Shown: positions 1 through 8,052, counted from the stretch's first letter. The stretch is 64,000 nucleotides of DNA from Candidatus Amulumruptor caecigallinarius (GCA_023665605.1 JAMPDP010000001.1:1028402-1092401); one strand, 5' to 3'. The notes: a model not told the origin generated them from the letters alone. A program made the numbers and translations.

Positions 1-37
1 CCGGCGCAGCCGTAACGACAGAGGTTTATCCGCACAA

Positions 38-55
38 TTTGATGCGGTTGCCCTG
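38..55. repeat. End motif of the large palindromic repeat family
   Basis: TTTGATGCGGTTGCCCTG is the exact reverse complement of CAGGGCAACCGCATCAAA at 53302-53319 and close to the motif at 40818-40835. It marks the outer edge of the palindromic repeats seen elsewhere in the window, so another copy probably lies just to the left of position 1. The surrounding 63 bases hold no gene. Confidence 0.6.
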
Positions 56-63
56 TTAAGCGG

Positions 64-738
64 TCAGACTCGGTGGGGGATGTCGGCGAGGGCGAGTAGC
101 TCGCGGTCGCCGGCGGAGTCGCCGTAGGCCTCCAGACGCGGGCAGCCGGGGCGCTTTCGCCCGGGTGCAAGCTCGGGGAATGCCTCGGCCAGGCGGCGCA
201 CCTTCTCGGGGCCGTGACAGTTGGGGGTGGCGAAGCCCCCGGTGAGCACGCCCTGCGCATCCACCTCGGCCTCCGTGGCTATCAGCCGGTCCACGCCCAG
301 GCGCCGTGCGAACGGCTCCACCCACAGCGAGAGGCTTGCCGTGACGATCACCACGGTGTCACCCGCCCGCTTGTGCTCCTCCAGAGCCGCCACAGTGTCG
401 GGCCGCATCAGCTCGCCATAACGCTCGTCGCAGTAGCGCTGCGCCATAGCCTTGACATCGGCCAGGCGCCGCCCGCGCAGGTAGCGGGAGAGCAGGCGCC
501 GCTTGGTGCCGCCGTTGTCCACTAAGTGCAGCTTCATCAGCACCAACGACGGGGCGATGCGCAGCAGCTCCAACAGCAGGCGCGTGCGCCCGAAGGCGTG
601 CGCCAGGAAGTCAAGCAGCGTGTCGCGGCGCGTCAGCGTGCCGTCAAAGTCAAAGGCCGCAAAGGCACGCTCGGGGCACCCTCCGGAGGGTGTCTGTGAG
701 CCGGCGCGCCGGGCGTGGGTGGGGTCGGGGCTGTACAT
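64..738 (-). CDS. HAD-superfamily (subfamily IB) phosphatase
   Basis: A 224-residue cytoplasmic hydrolase of the haloacid dehalogenase superfamily, SerB-like subfamily IB. Motif I is DFDGTLT (residues 30-36, nucleophile Asp30 and Asp32), motif II is the Thr in VIVTAS, and the C-terminal motif is YGDSAGDREL. The cap region is helical (LLLELLRIAP...LVLMKLHLVDN), as in family members that act on phosphoserine or small phosphate esters; the substrate cannot be read from sequence. The ATG at 738 is preferred over upstream codons because a TATCTTTG promoter box on the minus strand lies just before it. The protein ends soon after motif IV, slightly shorter than many relatives. It is divergent from rpsP. 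Confidence 0.82.
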   Translation of the reverse strand: MYSPDPTHARRAGSQTPSGGCPERAFAAFDFDGTLTRRDTLLDFLAHAFGRTRLLLELLRIAPSLVLMKLHLVDNGGTKRRLLSRYLRGRRLADVKAMAQRYCDERYGELMRPDTVAALEEHKRAGDTVVIVTASLSLWVEPFARRLGVDRLIATEAEVDAQGVLTGGFATPNCHGPEKVRRLAEAFPELAPGRKRPGCPRLEAYGDSAGDRELLALADIPHRV

Positions 739-745
739 AACAGCA

Positions 746-753
746 CAAAGATA
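746..753 (-). promoter_or_regulatory. Minus-strand -7 box for the HAD phosphatase
   Basis: Read on the minus strand this is TATCTTTG, matching the Bacteroidetes -7 consensus TAnnTTTG. Only seven bases separate it from the ATG at 738, so the transcript would be leaderless or nearly so. No good -33 TTTG is visible. Confidence 0.45.
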
Positions 754-760
754 AATATTT

Positions 761-792
761 TTTGTGTGAACGGCAGGAAATCCGTATCTTTG
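761..792 (+). promoter_or_regulatory. rpsP promoter (TTTG - 20 nt - TATCTTTG)
   Basis: TTTG at 761-764 and TATCTTTG at 785-792 are separated by 20 nt, an excellent match to the Bacteroidetes housekeeping promoter (TTTG, 19-21 nt, TAnnTTTG). It gives rpsP a leader of roughly 75 nt. Confidence 0.75.
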
Positions 793-874
793 CAGCCGAT
801 TGCGCCACCTCCGCCGTTGCGGAGGCTCAGCAATACAAGTCCACTTCATTATTCTTAATCAATAACCGCACACA

Positions 875-1432
875 ATGGCAACCAAAATCAGACTGCAACG
901 TCATGGTCGCAAGAACTATGCGTTCTATCCCATTGTCATCGCCGATAGCAGGGCACCACGAGATGGTAAATTTATTGAAAGGATAGGTTCTTATAATCCG
1001 AACACTAATCCTGCTACAATAACATTGAACTTCGAGCGGGCCTTGTATTGGGTGAATGTAGGCGCACAGCCCACCGACACCGTACGCAGCATCCTCTCCA
1101 ACGAGGGCGTGATGCTGATGAAGCACCTCCAGGGCGGCGTCCGCAAGGGCGCGTTCGACGAGGCTGAGGCACAGCGTCGTTTCGAGGCCTGGAAGCAGAA
1201 GAAGCAGGCCGGTGTTGACGCTCTGAAGGCCAACATGGCCTCCAAGAGCGAGCTCGACAAGAAGGCACGCCTTGAGGCCGAGCAGGCCAAGAACAAGGCC
1301 AAGGCCGAGGAAGTAGCCAAGAAGAAGGCCGAGCTCGCAGCTGCCAAGGCTGAGGCCGAGGCTGCCGCAGCCGCCGAGGCCGCTCCCGCTGAGGAGGCCG
1401 AAGCAGCCGCCGAGGCTCCCGCCGCAGAGTAA
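875..1432 (+). CDS. rpsP: 30S ribosomal protein bS16 with long Ala/Glu/Lys tail
   Basis: Small-subunit ribosomal protein bS16, needed for assembly of the 30S 5' domain. The N-terminal ~85 residues carry the bS16 fold ([13 protein letters not shown]..., then [20 protein letters not shown]). The protein is 185 residues, about twice the usual 80-90. Residues ~110-185 are a low-complexity helix-forming tail rich in Ala, Glu and Lys that ends in almost pure Ala/Glu; extended tails like this are known in Bacteroidetes bS16. The gene stands alone between its own promoter and a downstream hairpin, whereas rpsP of many other bacteria is linked to rimM and trmD. Confidence 0.96.
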   Translation: MATKIRLQRHGRKNYAFYPIVIADSRAPRDGKFIERIGSYNPNTNPATITLNFERALYWVNVGAQPTDTVRSILSNEGVMLMKHLQGGVRKGAFDEAEAQRRFEAWKQKKQAGVDALKANMASKSELDKKARLEAEQAKNKAKAEEVAKKKAELAAAKAEAEAAAAAEAAPAEEAEAAAEAPAAE

Positions 1433-1458
1433 CCCTCCGGCCCACCACCACCACACAC

Positions 1459-1495
1459 CAATCGCCCGTCAGGCACCAAGCCCGGCGGGCGATTG
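1459..1495 (+). terminator. Hairpin terminator after rpsP
   Basis: Perfect 10-bp arms CAATCGCCCG (1459-1468) and CGGGCGATTG (1486-1495), followed by the weak U-rich stretch CTATATATTAT. Confidence 0.7.
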
Positions 1496-1577
1496 CTATA
1501 TATTATGGTTTCAGTCGGTGCTGCCCCCCACCAGAGGCTTATTGCATTCCTCGCAGCTAACGTGGCTCCCCTTGATG

Positions 1578-2663
1578 TTACGCCGATTTACTCCGCCTCC
1601 TGAACGGAGCCGACACCAGCACCGTGAGCCACCGCTCCACGGGCACCGTGACAAATGACAGCAGCGTACTGAATATAAATATCAAAATACCGACCACTAT
1701 CATCCTCCATCGGGATCCACTCTCAAAGAACTCCACACATACTTTTACCATGACAACGTACACAATCCAAAAGATGACATTTTGCCACAGGTAGATAGTG
1801 TAGCCGTATACGTTCCATCGGTTAATCAGCCTTCCACCCGGAATACGAACATGCCACAGCAACAAAGAAAGAACGCACAACGCCATCGTGCCATAAGCCA
1901 TGAATAGCAGGTCGGGTGATGCAATGCCAAACTTATGAGTCTGCATCGGTGTGAAATCTCCAAGCCATATGCAATAAACCGCAATTACGGATAATGACAC
2001 TATCAGTATGCCAATCACGGTGCGCAGTGAGCACTGGCGGTAAAAAAGGTAGCCCGCCACAAAAAACACATTGTATCCGGTGATTTGATTGACAAACGAC
2101 AGGTGCAGCAATAGTCCGACCCCCCAAACAGCCAAGGCTCCGGCTATCATCCACCACCGACTGATACGGTCAGCTATCTTCTGTTCCACCCAAAAAAGCA
2201 AAGCTATTACGATATAAGGCACCACAAACCACAGATGCCAGTTGTAAGGCACAGCCAACGACTTTGACTCCACAAGGGTCAATTGATTAATGATGGCTGT
2301 CCAGCTCACATTGTATTTCCAAACATCATGCGCCTGCCATCCGGCAGCCCATGCAAGCAGAATTAACAGTACAATATAGATTATATATGGCAACCACACG
2401 CGTTTAAGCCGGTTTCCAACATGACTCATAAACGAGCGCTGCTTTTTGGTGACAGACAGCGAGGCCCCGCTGATGAAGAATATCACCGGCATTTCAATAA
2501 GTAATACTGATTTCCAAGGCTCGCCAAGAAGCGACATCCAGTATGCGGTGTGAATCACACACAGTATATAGATCATCACTAACGCCCGATATATATCAAG
2601 CTGAGTGTCTCGTTGGCGCGCTGGCTCCACGCGCCCGGCAATGTTTGTGTCGGCGTTGGTCAT
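1578..2663 (-). CDS. Integral membrane acyltransferase (acyltransferase-3 family)
   Basis: A 361-residue polytopic inner-membrane protein of the acyltransferase-3 family (OatA/WecH/NodX-like), which moves acetyl or other acyl groups onto sugars of surface polysaccharides. The N-terminus has the family layout: RQRDTQLDIYRALVMI, followed by the presumed catalytic His38 in LCVIHTAYWM. About ten hydrophobic segments follow; no periplasmic SGNH domain is attached. The acceptor is unknown. Its DNA is visibly richer in A+T than rpsP or the ABC-F gene on either side, suggesting lateral acquisition, as is common for glycan-decorating acyltransferases. It is divergent from the ABC-F gene across a palindromic promoter region. 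Confidence 0.85.
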   Translation of the reverse strand: MTNADTNIAGRVEPARQRDTQLDIYRALVMIYILCVIHTAYWMSLLGEPWKSVLLIEMPVIFFISGASLSVTKKQRSFMSHVGNRLKRVWLPYIIYIVLLILLAWAAGWQAHDVWKYNVSWTAIINQLTLVESKSLAVPYNWHLWFVVPYIVIALLFWVEQKIADRISRWWMIAGALAVWGVGLLLHLSFVNQITGYNVFFVAGYLFYRQCSLRTVIGILIVSLSVIAVYCIWLGDFTPMQTHKFGIASPDLLFMAYGTMALCVLSLLLWHVRIPGGRLINRWNVYGYTIYLWQNVIFWIVYVVMVKVCVEFFESGSRWRMIVVGILIFIFSTLLSFVTVPVERWLTVLVSAPFRRRSKSA

Positions 2664-2731
2664 TATGATTGGTTGCTATGGTGAATGTGTCTTACGGGGG
2701 CAGCCGTGCTTGCTATCGCCCCCCTTGAACG

Positions 2732-2760
2732 GCAAAGTTACGGAAAATGCGTAACTTTGC
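2732..2760. promoter_or_regulatory. Palindromic bidirectional promoter
   Basis: GCAAAGTTACG (2732-2742) and CGTAACTTTGC (2750-2760) are perfect inverted repeats around GAAAATG. Each arm contains a -7 box: TAACTTTG on the plus strand (2752-2759, for the ABC-F gene at 2770) and on the minus strand (2733-2740, for the acyltransferase starting at 2663). The plus box is only 10 nt from its ATG. An operator for a dimeric regulator is the alternative reading. Confidence 0.5.
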
Positions 2761-2769
2761 GCCGGAATT

Positions 2770-4794
2770 ATGATCTCGATACAGAATCTCAAGGTAGAGT
2801 TTTCGGCAAAGTCGCTGTTTGACAACATCAACTACGTCATCAATCCCCGTGACCGCATTGCCCTGGTGGGCAAGAACGGTGCCGGCAAGTCCACCATGCT
2901 CAAGATTATAGCCGGGCTGCAGACACCCACCTCCGGCTCCGTGGCAATACCCCGCGATGTCACCGTGGGCTACCTGCCGCAGCACATGGAGGTGAGCGAC
3001 ACCCTGACGGTGGAGCAGGAGGTGCGCAAGGCCTTTGCCCGCGTCGATGCCCTGCGCGCCGAGCTCGACGAGGTCAACGCCCGTCTGGCCGAGTGCACCG
3101 ACTATGAGAGCCGCGAGTGGCACGAGCTGGTGGACCGCATGACCATGCTCAACGACCGGCTCGGCTTCGAGGAGAGCGAGAATCATGAGGCCGAGATGGA
3201 GCGCACGCTCACCGGCCTGGGATTTCTGCGCAGCGACTTCTCGCGGCCCACGGGCGAGTTCTCCGGCGGCTGGCGCATGCGCATCGAGCTGGCCAAGCTC
3301 CTGCTCCAACGCCCCGACGTGCTCCTGCTGGACGAGCCCACCAACCACCTTGACATCGAGTCTATCCAGTGGCTTGAGCAGTTTCTCGTCAACAAGGCCA
3401 AGGCCGTGGTACTCGTCAGCCATGACCGCGCGTTCATCGACAACGTCACCAACCGCACCATCGAAATCTCTCTGGGCAAGATCTATGACTACGCCGTGAA
3501 CTACTCCAAGTTCGTCGAACTGCGCAAGGAGCGCGTCGAGCAGCAGATGCGGGCGTATCAGAATCAGCAGAAACAGATTCAGGACACCGAGGAGTTCATC
3601 GAACGCTTCCGCTACAAAGCCACCAAGAGCGTGCAGGTGCAGAGCCGCATCAAGCAGCTCGCCAAGATAGAGCGCATCGAGGTTGACGAGGTCGACAAGA
3701 GCCACCTCAACCTCAAGTTTCCCCCGGCACCCCGCTCGGGCGACTATCCGGTGATTGCCGACGACCTGGGCAAGGCTTACGGCGACCATCAGGTGTTCGA
3801 CCACGCCACATTCACCATCAAGCGTGGCGAGAAAGTGGCCTTCGTGGGCAAGAACGGCGAGGGCAAGTCGACGCTGGTCAAGTGCATCATGCGCGAGATT
3901 CCCTACACCGGCACCCTCAAGATAGGCCACAACGTGCAGATAGGCTACTTCGCCCAGAATCAGGCGTCGCTCCTTGACGGCGAGCTGAGCGTGTTCGACA
4001 CCATCGACCGCGTGGCCGTGGGCGACATCCGCACCAAGATACGGGACATCCTCGGGGCCTTCATGTTCGGCGGCGAAGCCTCAGACAAGAAAGTGAAAGT
4101 GCTCAGCGGCGGCGAGCGCACGCGCCTGGCCATGATACGCCTGCTGCTCCAGCCGGTGAACCTGCTCATCCTCGATGAGCCCACCAACCACCTTGACATG
4201 GCCTCCAAGGATGTGCTCAAGCAAGCCATCAAGGATTTTGACGGCACGGTCATCGTGGTGAGCCATGACCGCGAGTTCCTTGACGGCCTCGTCGAAAAGG
4301 TCTACGAGTTCGGCGGCGGCGAGGTCCGGGAATGTCTCGGCGGCATCTACGAGTTCCTCGAAAAGAAGAAGCTCGCCTCACTCGCCCAGCTCGAACTGCG
4401 CCAGCCGTCGGCACCCGCCGCTGCCCGACCGACCCCGTCGGCACCCGATGGTAGCCACCCGCACCCGACGGTACCCGGCGGTAGCCAAGAGACAGCGACC
4501 CCGGCTCCCGGCGATGCAAAAAGTGCCACAGCCCCGGCCGGCAAACCCCGCCTGAGCTACGCCGAGCAGCGCGAGAAGGACAAGGCCCTGCGCCGCGCAC
4601 GCAAGAAAGTGGAGGAAGCCGAGAAGGAAGTCGCCGCGCGCGAAGCCGACATCAAGGCCCTCGAAGAGCGCATGGCCTCCGGCGAACCCCTCACCCAAGC
4701 CGACTACGACCTCCACGCCACCCTCACCAAGCAGCTCGAGAACGCCATGAGCCTCTGGGAGCTCGCCTCGATGGACCTCGACGCCTTGAGCTGA
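2770..4794 (+). CDS. ABC-F family ATPase (Uup/EttA-like)
   Basis: A 674-residue cytoplasmic protein with two ABC domains in one chain and no membrane segment, the ABC-F layout (ribosome-associated translation factors and antibiotic-resistance proteins). Domain 1 has Walker A GKNGAGKST (~34-42), signature FSGGWRMR and Walker B LLLDEPTNHLD; domain 2 has GKNGEGKST (~360), LSGGERTR and LILDEPTNHLD. A P-site-tRNA-type linker of charged helices joins them. The C-terminus (from ~595) is a charged coiled coil like that of Uup. Between ABC2 and the coiled coil is a ~45-residue Pro/Ala/Gly/Ser-rich linker with repeated DNA words (CCGTCGGCACCCG at 4405 and 4435). The linker is unusual; a specific role (Uup, EttA or YdiF-like) cannot be fixed. 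Confidence 0.92.
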   Translation: MISIQNLKVEFSAKSLFDNINYVINPRDRIALVGKNGAGKSTMLKIIAGLQTPTSGSVAIPRDVTVGYLPQHMEVSDTLTVEQEVRKAFARVDALRAELDEVNARLAECTDYESREWHELVDRMTMLNDRLGFEESENHEAEMERTLTGLGFLRSDFSRPTGEFSGGWRMRIELAKLLLQRPDVLLLDEPTNHLDIESIQWLEQFLVNKAKAVVLVSHDRAFIDNVTNRTIEISLGKIYDYAVNYSKFVELRKERVEQQMRAYQNQQKQIQDTEEFIERFRYKATKSVQVQSRIKQLAKIERIEVDEVDKSHLNLKFPPAPRSGDYPVIADDLGKAYGDHQVFDHATFTIKRGEKVAFVGKNGEGKSTLVKCIMREIPYTGTLKIGHNVQIGYFAQNQASLLDGELSVFDTIDRVAVGDIRTKIRDILGAFMFGGEASDKKVKVLSGGERTRLAMIRLLLQPVNLLILDEPTNHLDMASKDVLKQAIKDFDGTVIVVSHDREFLDGLVEKVYEFGGGEVRECLGGIYEFLEKKKLASLAQLELRQPSAPAAARPTPSAPDGSHPHPTVPGGSQETATPAPGDAKSATAPAGKPRLSYAEQREKDKALRRARKKVEEAEKEVAAREADIKALEERMASGEPLTQADYDLHATLTKQLENAMSLWELASMDLDALS

Positions 4795-4850
4795 TACCGT
4801 CCCGCCCCGTCCCCGTATTTCACCAATCAATCCATTCACACATCTGCTCA

Positions 4851-6308
4851 ATGCTTGCCAAGCGAACTGTCAACACGTTGACGCTAATATCCCTTGCTTA
4901 TCTGTTCTTACCTTTCGCTATCTTCCTGTTCGGGTGGATTAAGCTAATCATAGCACTGCCACTTGTGATAGCCGGCGCATGGTTTCTATGGCAGTCCTCT
5001 GTTAGTGAGCCCAAAGCTCATATCGTCCACGGCAGCTGTTTCGTCGAAATCTGCATACTCGTCATCTTGGCGACCTGGGTGCTCATCGCCGGTGTAGGGG
5101 GCTTCATGTGGCAGAATTCTTGGGACCATTCTTTCCGCAACGCCGTGTTTGCCGACCTTGTTACTCGTGAGTGGCCTGTGACCAACGGGGCCTCCACCCT
5201 CGTCTACTATCTCGGGTTTTGGCTCCCCGCAGCCCTTTGCGCCAAGTTCTCTGATTCACTGACCGTCGGCTATATTGGTCAATACCTGTATGCGCTTCTG
5301 GGTATTTTATTAGCATTTCGCCTCACGGTGCAACTGATTGGCCGTGTCACTTTAGGTGCTCTCGCTGTATTCATCCTATTCTCGGGGCTTGACATCATAG
5401 CCTCTTTCATTGTAAGCGGTAATCTGCCTCCCTTTGGCTCACACTTCGATAAGTGGAATCCCTTAGCACTATGGGACTCCAACACTACACTGCTATTTTG
5501 GGTCTATAATCAGGCCATTCCGGCATGGGTTGGAACCATGTTGATGATCAGCAACCTACGAAAGTCAACGGTGGCTTTATTGATACTCTGTTTCATGTCA
5601 ATCAGTGCACCATTTGCTTGCGTAGGGCTATTTCCGCTCTGTATTTATTCGTTGTTTAACAACGTATTATCGCGGCAAGGGGAGGGGGTATTTTCTAAAA
5701 TAAGCAAAATGCTCACTCCCGCTAATATTTACTCTGTCATTGCCGTTATCCCCGTAGCCGCGTATTTTGCCATCAACACCCAATCAGGAGCATTTCATCT
5801 TGCCGGAACACTCTATGGCCATAGTCCATGGATATTCGCAGCGATGAATATTGCGTTAGAGATAGCCATATTTTTGCCTTTCATTTTCCAACAAGTGAAG
5901 CGAGATAAAACGTTCTACATTTTGTTGTTCACTTCTACTATACTGATATTCATTCAGATGGGTGATTCATTCGATTTTTCCTCACGGACTGAACTCCCAT
6001 TGAACTACTTTATCACATATCAGGTTATGCGATACGTCAGCAATTGGAGAACGCATAGGCCGGTATATCGCGTCGCCTTCATAATCGTCCTCACGGCGAC
6101 CATGATGGCACCACTTTCCGAAATGTGGCGTACAGCGGCAATGTGCGAGTCCCTTCCACGGGCTTATTGGCGAGTACACGCATATGACACCATCTTTGAC
6201 ACAACAGTGTGTCGCGACAACTTTGTGGCAGACAACACCCTCCCCCGGGACACTCCTCTGGGATTTATTTTCCGGACACCTGTATCGCGCACAATAAGCA
6301 ACAAGTAA
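4851..6308 (+). CDS. Polytopic membrane protein, possible GT-C glycosyltransferase-like
   Basis: I do not recognise this 485-residue protein. It has about eleven hydrophobic segments. A soluble-looking loop after TM3 carries SWDHSFRNAVFADLVTREWP (residues ~91-110); an acidic residue in the first extracytoplasmic loop followed by an Arg/His-rich motif is typical of GT-C polyprenyl-sugar transferases and of O-unit assembly proteins, so a role in surface glycan building is a guess. The C-terminal ~50 residues are hydrophilic. It follows the ABC-F gene by 56 nt and precedes a second membrane protein by 22 nt, so the pair is probably co-transcribed. Its DNA is much richer in A+T than its surroundings, suggesting horizontal origin. 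Confidence 0.7.
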   Translation: MLAKRTVNTLTLISLAYLFLPFAIFLFGWIKLIIALPLVIAGAWFLWQSSVSEPKAHIVHGSCFVEICILVILATWVLIAGVGGFMWQNSWDHSFRNAVFADLVTREWPVTNGASTLVYYLGFWLPAALCAKFSDSLTVGYIGQYLYALLGILLAFRLTVQLIGRVTLGALAVFILFSGLDIIASFIVSGNLPPFGSHFDKWNPLALWDSNTTLLFWVYNQAIPAWVGTMLMISNLRKSTVALLILCFMSISAPFACVGLFPLCIYSLFNNVLSRQGEGVFSKISKMLTPANIYSVIAVIPVAAYFAINTQSGAFHLAGTLYGHSPWIFAAMNIALEIAIFLPFIFQQVKRDKTFYILLFTSTILIFIQMGDSFDFSSRTELPLNYFITYQVMRYVSNWRTHRPVYRVAFIIVLTATMMAPLSEMWRTAAMCESLPRAYWRVHAYDTIFDTTVCRDNFVADNTLPRDTPLGFIFRTPVSRTISNK

Positions 6309-6330
6309 GTAGTAATTATCATAACACACT

Positions 6331-7599
6331 ATGTATAAGCATTTTATAGGAGGGGGGGGGTATCCTCCTTACGTCAAATACATCGTGAGCTCGCTTTTGA
6401 TTGGAGCTCTTGTATGGCATATTTATGGATTCATCCAAAGCTGTTTAATTGACTTTCCTATCCAATTCCTTGACGGACAGGAGTTTTTCATTACCTATGG
6501 AGCCGGTTTTGTCAGGAGAGGATTAACGGGTGAAGTATTGATGCTCCTTACGAAACTCACTCATATCTCTCCAATTACGGCAATTAAAGTGTTGGTAATC
6601 TGTGTATATGTATTCTTTTCCATTTGGATGTTGGTTAAGTGCAGATGTGCAGGATGGAGTTGGTGGCTTTGTCTCAGCCCTTTGGCCTGCGGTCTTACCG
6701 CATACATAATCCGAAAAGACTACTTGCAGCTGGCACTGCTAATCCCAATATTGACACTGTGCAAATCGCAGCGAATAAACAGTTTACATGGGTTAGCAAT
6801 AACTTTCTTGATTATCATTGAGCTGCTGATTCACGAAGCATTCTTCTTTTGGGGAGCACCGATCCCGATGTTGATGCTGTTAATGTACTCTCGCAAAAAA
6901 ATTATTGGAGCAATCTATTGTGGTGTCATTCTGATGCTTCAGGTTGCTTTGTGTTTCCATCATGGAACTCCCGAGATTGCCAATGCCATAATCGAATCAT
7001 GGCAGGGATTATTTAAAGAGGCTTCGGAATTGCGGGGTTCCGGCCTTAGCGGTCTTTCGTGGGAGGCGGTCACAACTTTCCGAAGTCACATCCACATGAA
7101 TTTTCAGGATCAGACAGACACCGGCATGGGATGGGGAGTGTCTGTGTTACGCTTAGTTACATTTTTGATTAATGGTTTTGTAGTCACACAGTTCGTAAAC
7201 ACTTTCACTCGTGCAGCCGGTTCCGATCAAGGGAGTGAACACTCGTTGTTGATGACAAATCTCTATCTGTTATTATGCGTGTGTATGATTCCCATGTTTA
7301 CCCTCCTAAGTTGTGATTATGCCAGACTGTATCAGTATTTAACCGTAACCTCAATGATGAGCTTTTTGATGTTGCCGCATGCGAAATTGAAATCAGCCCT
7401 CTCATGGTTCTTCCCAAGAAGCATACACCGTTGCGTCGGAGCCATCAATAGACTCTCTCTTACAAGGCGACAATGGATTGTCTCCATATTATTGTTATTT
7501 GCCGGTGATGCGCCATTCGGATATGACTTTCAACGGTGGTTCTCAGCGACAGTCTTTGGTGCCGTATATGATGCCCTTTCGTCTTTATTTACCCAGTGA
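6331..7599 (+). CDS. Polytopic membrane protein with a G9 tract near the start codon
   Basis: Unrecognised 422-residue protein with about ten hydrophobic segments, A+T-rich like its upstream partner. The loop after TM1 contains FLDGQEFFITYGAGFVRRGL, reminiscent of the first loop of GT-C-type or EpsG-like envelope glycan proteins; function is not assignable. Nine consecutive G residues (6352-6360) encode Gly7-Gly10 directly after the start. A gain or loss of one G would shift the frame into an early stop (TGA or TAA within ~45 codons in either case I traced), so the gene could switch on and off by slippage. The reading frame is open in this sequence. Confidence 0.68.
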   Translation: MYKHFIGGGGYPPYVKYIVSSLLIGALVWHIYGFIQSCLIDFPIQFLDGQEFFITYGAGFVRRGLTGEVLMLLTKLTHISPITAIKVLVICVYVFFSIWMLVKCRCAGWSWWLCLSPLACGLTAYIIRKDYLQLALLIPILTLCKSQRINSLHGLAITFLIIIELLIHEAFFFWGAPIPMLMLLMYSRKKIIGAIYCGVILMLQVALCFHHGTPEIANAIIESWQGLFKEASELRGSGLSGLSWEAVTTFRSHIHMNFQDQTDTGMGWGVSVLRLVTFLINGFVVTQFVNTFTRAAGSDQGSEHSLLMTNLYLLLCVCMIPMFTLLSCDYARLYQYLTVTSMMSFLMLPHAKLKSALSWFFPRSIHRCVGAINRLSLTRRQWIVSILLLFAGDAPFGYDFQRWFSATVFGAVYDALSSLFTQ

Positions 7600-7648
7600 G
7601 ATTGTGGTTGTGTGAATGAGGTGTCATAGTGTATGGCCAGCGGAGGAA

Positions 7649-7892
7649 GTGTATCAAAAGTTTTGGAGGGTGTTGCTTAACCGTCCGAAGTGCGTCCGCA
7701 GGACGCTGATTTACCGTAGCCCCGGAAGCCGCAGCGTCAGCGGAGGCATCCGGGGATAAATGAGTCACATAAAGGCGTCTGGAGGACGCCGATTTACAAC
7801 GACATGGGGATATTATCATTTCGGGCATGTAAATCGGCGTCCTGCGGACGCTTTCTTTGAAACACCTGCCGATTTATCCCGATTTGATGCGG
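7649..7892. repeat. Large palindromic repeat, copy A
   Basis: Starts with GTGTATCAAAAG and ends with TTTGATGCGG. Inside, in order: hairpin GCGTCC-GCA-GGACGC then TGATTTAC; the long hairpin CCCCGGAAGCC...GGCATCCGGGG (7720-7755); GGCGTCTGGAGGACGCC then GATTTAC; a short centre; and GTAAATC with a GCGTCCTGCGGACGC hairpin. Compared with copies B, C and D it lacks the second CCCCGG hairpin. Its ends and centre match copy D (53302-53700). Confidence 0.8.
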
Positions 7893-7918
7893 ACCGCGGG
7901 GTGTTTGCTTCAAGAATG

Positions 7919-7949
7919 TTGGATTTAAGGGAAAAATGCTTTAACTTTG
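7919..7949 (+). promoter_or_regulatory. gdhA promoter
   Basis: TTG at 7919-7921 and TAACTTTG at 7942-7949, separated by 20 nt, fit the Bacteroidetes promoter. The leader to the ATG at 8053 is about 97 nt and carries a direct repeat. Confidence 0.65.
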
Positions 7950-8052
7950 CAGCATCTTTGATGGTTTCAGCGCCAATCTGACTTTTATAATATACAATCT
8001 CACCCGTAATACACTCTCGTATTATACATAATCTCACCCATAATACACACGT

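Larger units (their letters stand above)
7600..8052. other. Intergenic region: repeat copy A, gdhA promoter and leader
   Basis: No convincing gene. It holds palindromic repeat copy A (7649-7892), then the gdhA promoter (7919-7949) and a ~100-nt leader. The leader contains a near-direct repeat: AATCTCACCCGTAATACAC (about 7996-8014) and AATCTCACCCATAATACAC (about 8030-8048), separated by ACTCTCGTATTATAC-like sequence. The second copy ends four bases before the gdhA ATG. Confidence 0.6.

Noticed and set aside
2713-3930. A 405-codon minus-strand frame inside the ABC-F gene
   Set aside because: Mirror frame of a G+C-rich gene; composition is artefactual and the plus-strand gene has all ATPase motifs.
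7760-7981. Open frame over repeat copy A (and similar ones at 9685-9972, 53200-53604 and 53467-53733)
   Set aside because: These frames simply translate the hairpins (recurring RRPADA/KSASSRR words) and run through repeat ends; the same DNA is open on both strands.
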